Program-made: the position numbers and the translations under genes
Assembly (NCBI GenBank): GCA_046719575.1
Contig: JBDNCP010000031.1
Span: forward strand, 1-37,576
From: Thermoleptolyngbya sp046719575
GTDB taxonomy: Bacteria > Cyanobacteriota > Cyanobacteriia > Elainellales > Elainellaceae
DNA length: 37,576 bases
Reading direction: 5' to 3'
The notes under the pieces: generated by a model
Database searches by the model: none
What the model saw: only the letters and a program-made list of their open reading frames with translations
Told to the model about the DNA's origin: nothing
In this document: piece after piece, positions 33,088 through 37,576 of the stretch
Layout of the letters: each line of letters opens with the position of its first letter
Position numbering within the stretch: the first letter of the stretch is position 1

Positions 33088-33612
33088 ATGGGGTGGTGGA
33101 GTGATGGGCGGATAGAAACGGCGCGGCTTTGGCTAGAACAGGTATCGCGGGATGACCGTTGGGACGTATTTCGGGAATTTACGCCAGCGATCGCCACCTT
33201 TATGTATCCCAAGCCTCCCCAGGAAATTGGTGAAACCGACGAGTTTCTCAGCCATGCCGTGCAGCAAAACGCCAGCGGTACAGATTTGCACCTGACTATT
33301 CGGCAACGAGACACAGCAGAATTTCTGGGACTGTGCGGCATCACCCAAATCCAAACCTCTACGCCAGAGATGGGCATCTGGCTCAAGGAAACGGCTCACG
33401 GGCGGGGATTTGGTAAAGAGGCGATCGCCCGCCTCAAAGCCTGGGCCGACGAGCATTTGGACTACGAATGCCTGCGTTATCCCGTCGATCGGCGCAACAT
33501 CCCCAGCCGCAAGCTAGCCGAACACTTAGGCGGGCGCATCGTGGGCAAGTACGAAACGATGAACCTGAGCGGACGAGTGCTGGAGGTGTTGGAATATCGG
33601 ATCTATCCCTGA
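33088..33612 (+). CDS. GNAT-family N-acetyltransferase (RimJ/RimL-like)
   Basis: The 174-aa protein has the RimJ/RimL-type GNAT layout: N-terminal ETARLWLEQVSRDD, a central strand FLGLCGITQIQ with MGIWLKET, and the acetyl-CoA loop AHGRGFGKEAIARLKAWADEH. The ending SRKLAEHLGGRIVGKYE is also typical. Substrate is unknown; relatives acetylate ribosomal proteins or small amines. ATG 33088 (MGWWSDGRIETARL) is chosen because it begins near the conserved strand and just after miaE; the frame opens further upstream inside miaE but that part has no similarity. Confidence 0.85.
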   Translation: MGWWSDGRIETARLWLEQVSRDDRWDVFREFTPAIATFMYPKPPQEIGETDEFLSHAVQQNASGTDLHLTIRQRDTAEFLGLCGITQIQTSTPEMGIWLKETAHGRGFGKEAIARLKAWADEHLDYECLRYPVDRRNIPSRKLAEHLGGRIVGKYETMNLSGRVLEVLEYRIYP

Positions 33613-33726
33613 TGTCAATAATCGACGCTCTTTACAATCAACATAAGACGCAGGGCGGATATGCCAAAATTGCAGTGACTTGTTCAGGAACCAGATCTCT
33701 GCACTCAGCCCTAAAAACACCCAAAA

Positions 33727-34956
33727 ATGCGCGTCCTCTTTTTGCACAACAACTTTCCGGCGCAATACTTGCACCTGTCGCAACTGCTAGCCGCCGATCC
33801 CAATAACGTGGTCGTTTTTGGCACCAAGCACACCGAAAACGTGCAGCTTGCTGGGGTGCATAAGGTGAACTTTGCACCATCGCGAGAGCCAACGCCCAAT
33901 ATCCACCACTATGTCCGCAATTACGAAAGCGCTGTTTTGCACGGACAGGCCGTGTATCGGTTGGCAGAGCAACTGAAAGCATCAGGCTTTGTGCCAGATG
34001 TGGTCAGCGCGCATTCGGGCTGGGGGGTGGGGATGTTTATCAAAGATGCGTTTCCGGAGGCGGGCTATCTCGCCTATTGCGAATGGTTTGGGCGGGCGCA
34101 TGGCAGCGATGCCGACTTTGACCCAGCCTTTCCTGTAACTCCAGACGATGTGCTGCGGATTCGGGCAGGCAATGCGCCGATGCTGGTTGACCTCTATAGC
34201 TGCGATCGCGGTCTGGCTCCCACGCTTTGGCAGCGCGATCAGTTTCCGCCAGAGTTCCATTCCAAGATTTCTGTCCTGCACGATGGCGTAGACACAGACT
34301 ACTTCTTCCCCGACCCAGAGCAAAAAATGCGGCTCATCAATGAGCGGGGCGAGATGATTCTGGATTTGTCCGACGTGGAAGAGATCATTACCTACGTCTC
34401 TCGCGGCATGGATACCTACCGGGGCTTTCCCCAATTTATCCAGGCCCTAGGGCTAGTGCTAGAACGCCGCCCCAAGGCCCATGTGGTGATTGTCGCCGCC
34501 GATCGCATCGCCTACGGCCCGGCTGCGCCCGAAGGCAACAGTTTTAAGGATTACATGCTAAAGCAAGTGCCGCTGGATTTGTCGCGGGTGCATTTTGTCG
34601 GTAACTTACCTTACGGGTTATATAAGCTAGTGCTGCGGGCATCGTCGGTGCATGTTTATCTAACTCGACCTTTTGTGCTGTCGTGGTCGTTTATGGAAGC
34701 GATGGCATCCGGCTGTTTGATCGTCGCATCTGACACGCCGCCCGTCCGCGAAATGATGCAGGACGGGGTGAATGGATTGCTGGTCGATTTCTTTGCGATA
34801 GAACAGATTGGCGATCGCATTTGCGATGCACTCGAACATGGGAAAGACATGCAGCACATCCGCGATGCCGCACGTCAAACGATTGTTGAACGCTATTCTC
34901 AACGAACCCTGTTGCCTAAGCATGTGGAATTGTTGCAAGAACTAGCCGCAACCTGA
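33727..34956 (+). CDS. Glycosyltransferase family 4 protein
   Basis: This 409-aa GT-B glycosyltransferase probably transfers a sugar from a nucleotide-sugar donor to a surface polysaccharide or lipid; acceptor unknown. The N-terminal half starts MRVLFLHNNFPAQYLHL and contains VSAHSGWGVGMFIKDAF; the C-terminal half has VSRGMDTYRGFPQFIQAL, HFVGNLPYGLYKLVLRASSVHVYL and the donor-site LSWSFMEAMASGCLIVASDTPPVREM (E-x7-E type). Such proteins are typical of GT4. No membrane segment is seen. A long frame in the other direction is a shadow. Confidence 0.92.
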   Translation: MRVLFLHNNFPAQYLHLSQLLAADPNNVVVFGTKHTENVQLAGVHKVNFAPSREPTPNIHHYVRNYESAVLHGQAVYRLAEQLKASGFVPDVVSAHSGWGVGMFIKDAFPEAGYLAYCEWFGRAHGSDADFDPAFPVTPDDVLRIRAGNAPMLVDLYSCDRGLAPTLWQRDQFPPEFHSKISVLHDGVDTDYFFPDPEQKMRLINERGEMILDLSDVEEIITYVSRGMDTYRGFPQFIQALGLVLERRPKAHVVIVAADRIAYGPAAPEGNSFKDYMLKQVPLDLSRVHFVGNLPYGLYKLVLRASSVHVYLTRPFVLSWSFMEAMASGCLIVASDTPPVREMMQDGVNGLLVDFFAIEQIGDRICDALEHGKDMQHIRDAARQTIVERYSQRTLLPKHVELLQELAAT

Positions 34957-35001
34957 AACAGGCAAGCGCAGCACGGCAAGAGCAGCCCTGAAGCACGCAA
35001 C

Positions 35002-35025
35002 AAAAAAGCACCCCGGAGGGTGCCT
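35002..35025 (-). terminator. Intrinsic terminator of the DUF4278 gene
   Basis: On the minus strand a 7-bp-class stem GGCACCC / GGGTGC around TCCG is followed by TTTTTTG. It lies 80 bases beyond the stop of the DUF4278 gene and 46 bases beyond that of the convergent glycosyltransferase gene, for which the run on the other side (CTTGGTTT) is weaker. Confidence 0.8.
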
Positions 35026-35104
35026 TGGTTTCGCCACAGTTGCTAATCCAAACTTACCAAACAAAAGCTCGTCCAGAAATCTGCCCAACAGAAGCAGGCT
35101 CGAT

Positions 35105-35281
35105 TTACTTGACCCAAGCGCCGCGATACTTTAGACGAAGATCGATGGGCTGGCTAGGAACATTCCGAAACTGGTGCTGACGAACAGGGACACCCCGATA
35201 TTTGCCAATGACTTCGCCTTCTAGCCCTTCCAAAGTATTGTTGGCGGGTTCATAGGTTGCACCACGATAATGAAGCTGCAT
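35105..35281 (-). CDS. DUF4278 domain small protein
   Basis: A 58-aa gene reads MQLHYRGATYEPANNT from ATG 35281, continues through GKYRGVPVRQHQFRNVP and ends LRLKYRGAWVK. The two YRG motifs (MxLxYRGxxY and LKYRG at the end) are the signature of DUF4278, a small cyanobacterial domain of unknown function. A GAGAGG Shine-Dalgarno lies about 6 bases before the start and a strong terminator follows the gene, so it is very likely a real monocistronic gene. Confidence 0.88.
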   Translation of the reverse strand: MQLHYRGATYEPANNTLEGLEGEVIGKYRGVPVRQHQFRNVPSQPIDLRLKYRGAWVK

Positions 35282-35721
35282 AGTGACCTCTCAAGACACT
35301 CAAAACATCGCAAAACATTGCTGGTCATCAAACGACCCGATTTGACTCGATCTGACTAATTCGACCACTAACCCGACCACCGGAGGGTTGCAGGTTGAAC
35401 GCTACAGCGCACTCTCCACCTGGCGCACTCTCGAACACACGGCTAGCGCTGCTTCAGAGTGGCAAAAGAGTGGCAAAAGAGTGGCAAATTAGTGTTGCAA
35501 ATCAGGCATTGAATTAATTCTGTATTCATTGTTACCGTTTTTAGGGCTTCTGTCAATGCTGATAGTTTGAAGAGTCGTAAACCTTAACAATTCGAGCCAT
35601 TCATGCATGGCGATCAACCTGCCACAGCAGCAAAGCGTGAATGGTTGCTGCTCATAGACACTTCATAGAGCAACCATTCGCGCTGTTTTGAACCGGAGGC
35701 TGCTTGAGCGGGGGCAGTGGC
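35282..35721. other. Intergenic region between the DUF4278 and exosortase genes
   Basis: The promoter of the DUF4278 gene should lie in the left part. An 11-bp unit AGAGTGGCAAA occurs three times without interruption at 35456-35488. A strong inverted repeat is at 35634-35684. No further gene is visible. Confidence 0.6.
35634..35684 (-). terminator. Long hairpin downstream of the exosortase gene, possible terminator
   Basis: Sixteen-base arms (35634-35649 and 35669-35684) match with one wobble mismatch around a 19-base loop. It lies 37 bases beyond the exosortase stop. On the minus strand the stem is followed by TTTGCTGC, a weak T-tract, so termination is possible but not certain. Confidence 0.5.
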
Positions 35722-36684
35722 TCAAGCCGGACGACGACGGTTTGCCAAAGCCATCGCTGCGTAGTAGTAGAAAGTAAACAGAATGCTGGAAAATAGCTGT
35801 CCGCCCCAGTGTCCGTGCCAAAATTTGAAGGCGGCATCGCCCCAATAGACGGAGGCAATGGTGAGCAGCATGATGCGCGGCACGTTAAAGATGAGCGCCA
35901 ACACAGCGCCAATCGCCATCATGCCCAGCACCTTGGGCCAGGTTTGCTTTAGAAACAACCCCATGATCAGCCCAGCGGCGGCCATGGTGAACGCCATGTT
36001 AAACCCGTTGCAGCCCCAATCGACCTCCACCGCGCCCTGGGGGAGGGCGACGATGCTGCCGTCGGCGATCGCCGGATGGCCGATTATCCGCAGCGCTGCG
36101 GCCCCCGCCTGCGCCATGATGCGCTCCAAAAACTCTGGCGGGGTGAGCGCTGTCCACACGAGCCGCGCCATCACGCCGGGTTTTGGGTAGGCTGTCAGAA
36201 TGAGTAGCCCGACGGGTAAGGGATAGCGCCAAAAGAAGCTTGCGCCCCAAGTGCTACAGGCGATGCCCGCCAGCACCAGCAGCCAGATTACAGACTGGGG
36301 CCAAATGTCGAATCGGCAGAAGGGAAACAGCAGCACCCCGCAGAGAATCAGCAAATGTCCGAGAACTTGGTCTTCTTCGGAGGCGTGCATTTGGGCGAGC
36401 TGGTCGCGCCGCTTCCAGAGCTGCCGCAAGCCCAAAAACACCATGACCGAGAGGAGCGGCAAGCCTGCTGATCCCTGCGCGGCGCGAGTTACCAAGCCCG
36501 GTAGCCATGCTGTCAGGTAGCATAGCCCGACCGTCAGCCCCGCCAGCACCAACCGTCCGTGCCAGGTTTTCACTGCGTCTTTGAGCAGCGGCAGGAGGGT
36601 GTTGTGAATGCTCTGACGAACGCTGGACTGAAGGCTCTGGAGAATGCTGGGGCGCTTCTTTTTACGACTTTTGGTTTGGCTCAT
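35722..36684 (-). CDS. Cyanoexosortase (exosortase/archaeosortase family)
   Basis: This 320-aa polytopic membrane transpeptidase cleaves PEP-CTERM-type sorting signals. The catalytic triad is C225 (VDWGCNGFNM), R270 (FNVPRIMLL) and H290 (FKFWHGHWGGQ; the neighbouring H292 is an alternative), each placed before or in a membrane helix as in the family. The basic N-terminus (KSRKKKRP) and about eight helices are normal. The subtype (A, B or C) cannot be assigned by eye. It is 35 bases downstream of the HpsJ gene on the same strand, a pairing that supports a role in export of surface proteins or polysaccharide. No PEP-CTERM substrate gene is in the window. Confidence 0.9.
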   Translation of the reverse strand: MSQTKSRKKKRPSILQSLQSSVRQSIHNTLLPLLKDAVKTWHGRLVLAGLTVGLCYLTAWLPGLVTRAAQGSAGLPLLSVMVFLGLRQLWKRRDQLAQMHASEEDQVLGHLLILCGVLLFPFCRFDIWPQSVIWLLVLAGIACSTWGASFFWRYPLPVGLLILTAYPKPGVMARLVWTALTPPEFLERIMAQAGAAALRIIGHPAIADGSIVALPQGAVEVDWGCNGFNMAFTMAAAGLIMGLFLKQTWPKVLGMMAIGAVLALIFNVPRIMLLTIASVYWGDAAFKFWHGHWGGQLFSSILFTFYYYAAMALANRRRPA

Positions 36685-36719
36685 GAGGTTCCATTTGCAG
36701 GCTTTAGCTTTTTCGGGCT

Positions 36720-37313
36720 TTAGCTTCGGCGCGATCGCATTCCAACCCGTCCCAGACCAATCAGCCCTAGCCCCACAATCACCAGATTGCCGACGCTGGC
36801 GATGCTGGATTTGGTGATGCCTGTTCTGGCATTTTGCTTGAGGGAGTCGGCCTGGGCTTGCACTTGGCGGGCAGCCTGCTCAAGCTGCTCTGGGGTGACG
36901 TTTGGTGGCAATTCTTGGGTGCGGCTTTGCTCAATTTGGGTTTGAATTTCGGCAGCGCGGCTGCTGATGGTGGCGACGGTTTCTTGCTGCAACACCAGTC
37001 CGTCTCGAATCACCACCAGACAGCAAATCTGGAAGAACACGCCAACCGCCAGAGCTGCGTATGCCAGCGGCTTGCGCTGCGATCGCTCTTCCCAGAAGCC
37101 ATACAGCAGCAGCGCCATGCCAAACAAAAAGACAATGCTGCGATCGCCCAGTTGTTGCAATACGCCGATGCGCCACGCCTCACCCGCGCCCAACGGCAGG
37201 GCGATCGCGCTCATATCCAGCAAAAAGCCCGCTAAACAGGTAAATCCGACAATTCGGCAAAGTCCTTTTGCCACCTGCGGATTGACCATCGACTGACTTG
37301 GCACGCTAACCAT
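36720..37313 (-). CDS. hpsJ: HpsJ family membrane protein
   Basis: The 197-aa protein has membrane segments at about 19-38 (GFTCLAGFLLDMSAIAL), 57-76 (RSIVFLFGMALLLYGF), 85-104 (YAALAVGVFFQICCLVVI) and near the C-terminus (IASVGNLVIVGLGLIGLG). A soluble coiled-coil region lies between the last two (ETVATISSRAAEIQTQIEQS). This layout and GDRSIVFLFGMAL match HpsJ, named from the hormogonium polysaccharide locus of Nostoc punctiforme; its biochemical role is not known. ATG 37313 with AGGCGG upstream is preferred; ATG 37289 (MVNPQVAK) is possible. First gene of the pair with the exosortase. Confidence 0.82.
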   Translation of the reverse strand: MVSVPSQSMVNPQVAKGLCRIVGFTCLAGFLLDMSAIALPLGAGEAWRIGVLQQLGDRSIVFLFGMALLLYGFWEERSQRKPLAYAALAVGVFFQICCLVVIRDGLVLQQETVATISSRAAEIQTQIEQSRTQELPPNVTPEQLEQAARQVQAQADSLKQNARTGITKSSIASVGNLVIVGLGLIGLGRVGMRSRRS

Positions 37314-37576
37314 ATGCACACCGCCTAATGTGAGGTTGTAGAGGAAAAAGTTGTATATAAAGTTGTGAAATGAAGCCTAAAGATCGATGAATGCTATCCA
37401 TGCAGATTCACAGCACGACCCACGCAACCGATGCGAACCCGTGAATCGGGCGATCGCACTCCACTCCTTATTTCATTGGGTGAAAAGACTCATCCGGGCG
37501 ATGCCCGCACAACTTCTTCGAGACTTTTTATAGATAAAGCAAGCTGCAAAATAAGGCACTAATGTACCTCATGCAG
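37314..37576. other. Right edge, no gene seen
   Basis: These bases should carry the promoter of the hpsJ-exosortase pair. No open frame with protein character reaches the window edge. Confidence 0.4.

Overview
The window is chromosomal DNA from a cyanobacterium, probably a filamentous Leptolyngbya-like one. The evidence is direct: cytochrome b6f genes petB and petD, an aldehyde-deformylating oxygenase, a DUF4278 protein, an HpsJ/cyanoexosortase pair, the plant-type tRNA-Glu(UUC), and very frequent HIP1-type GCGATCGC octamers (for example 363-370). 'Filamentous' is inferred from HpsJ (hormogonium polysaccharide locus) and a small protein resembling the Npun_R1517 family.

Layout. 1-11.1 kb is mostly housekeeping: alkane synthesis (ado), a lone sugar-type ABC permease, an aldo/keto reductase, a coiled-coil DUF2325 protein, rpiA, an anti-sigma-type ATPase, petB-petD divergent from a ctpA-type protease, and an HD phosphohydrolase. 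11.3-16.6 kb is an accessory block with every gene on the minus strand: an OmpR-type response regulator and histidine kinase (overlapping), a 274-aa protein made of a GESGER hexapeptide array plus RTX calcium-binding repeats, a 116-aa lipoprotein carrying the same hexapeptides, a PKHD-type Fe(II)/2-oxoglutarate dioxygenase, and an internally duplicated PepSY-type membrane protein. A decayed IS630 transposase and a MITE-like element with a target duplication lie at or in the block. This is the best candidate for an undescribed system: a signal-responsive, surface or secreted, Glu-rich repeat pair with a possible modifying or iron-linked enzyme and a membrane partner.

17-28 kb holds a tandem AAA ATPase, a double-domain ArsA/GET3-type ATPase, a CPBP membrane protease, a methionine gamma-lyase-like PLP enzyme, dtd, a receiver-histidine kinase, a NurA-domain protein, an exported PrxQ-type peroxiredoxin and tRNA-Glu. 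After a gene-poor stretch (28.9-30.4 kb) come mnmG, miaE, a GNAT acetyltransferase, a GT4 glycosyltransferase, a 58-aa DUF4278 gene, and the hpsJ-cyanoexosortase pair.

A second theme is unusually dense minisatellite DNA: at least a dozen short tandem arrays with 9-18 bp units, some starting inside a stop codon (dtd, mnmG) and some translated (GESGER). Several MITE-like inverted-repeat elements are also visible, one of which appears to sit inside a 12-bp tandem array. All family names come from motif recognition by eye; no database search was run.
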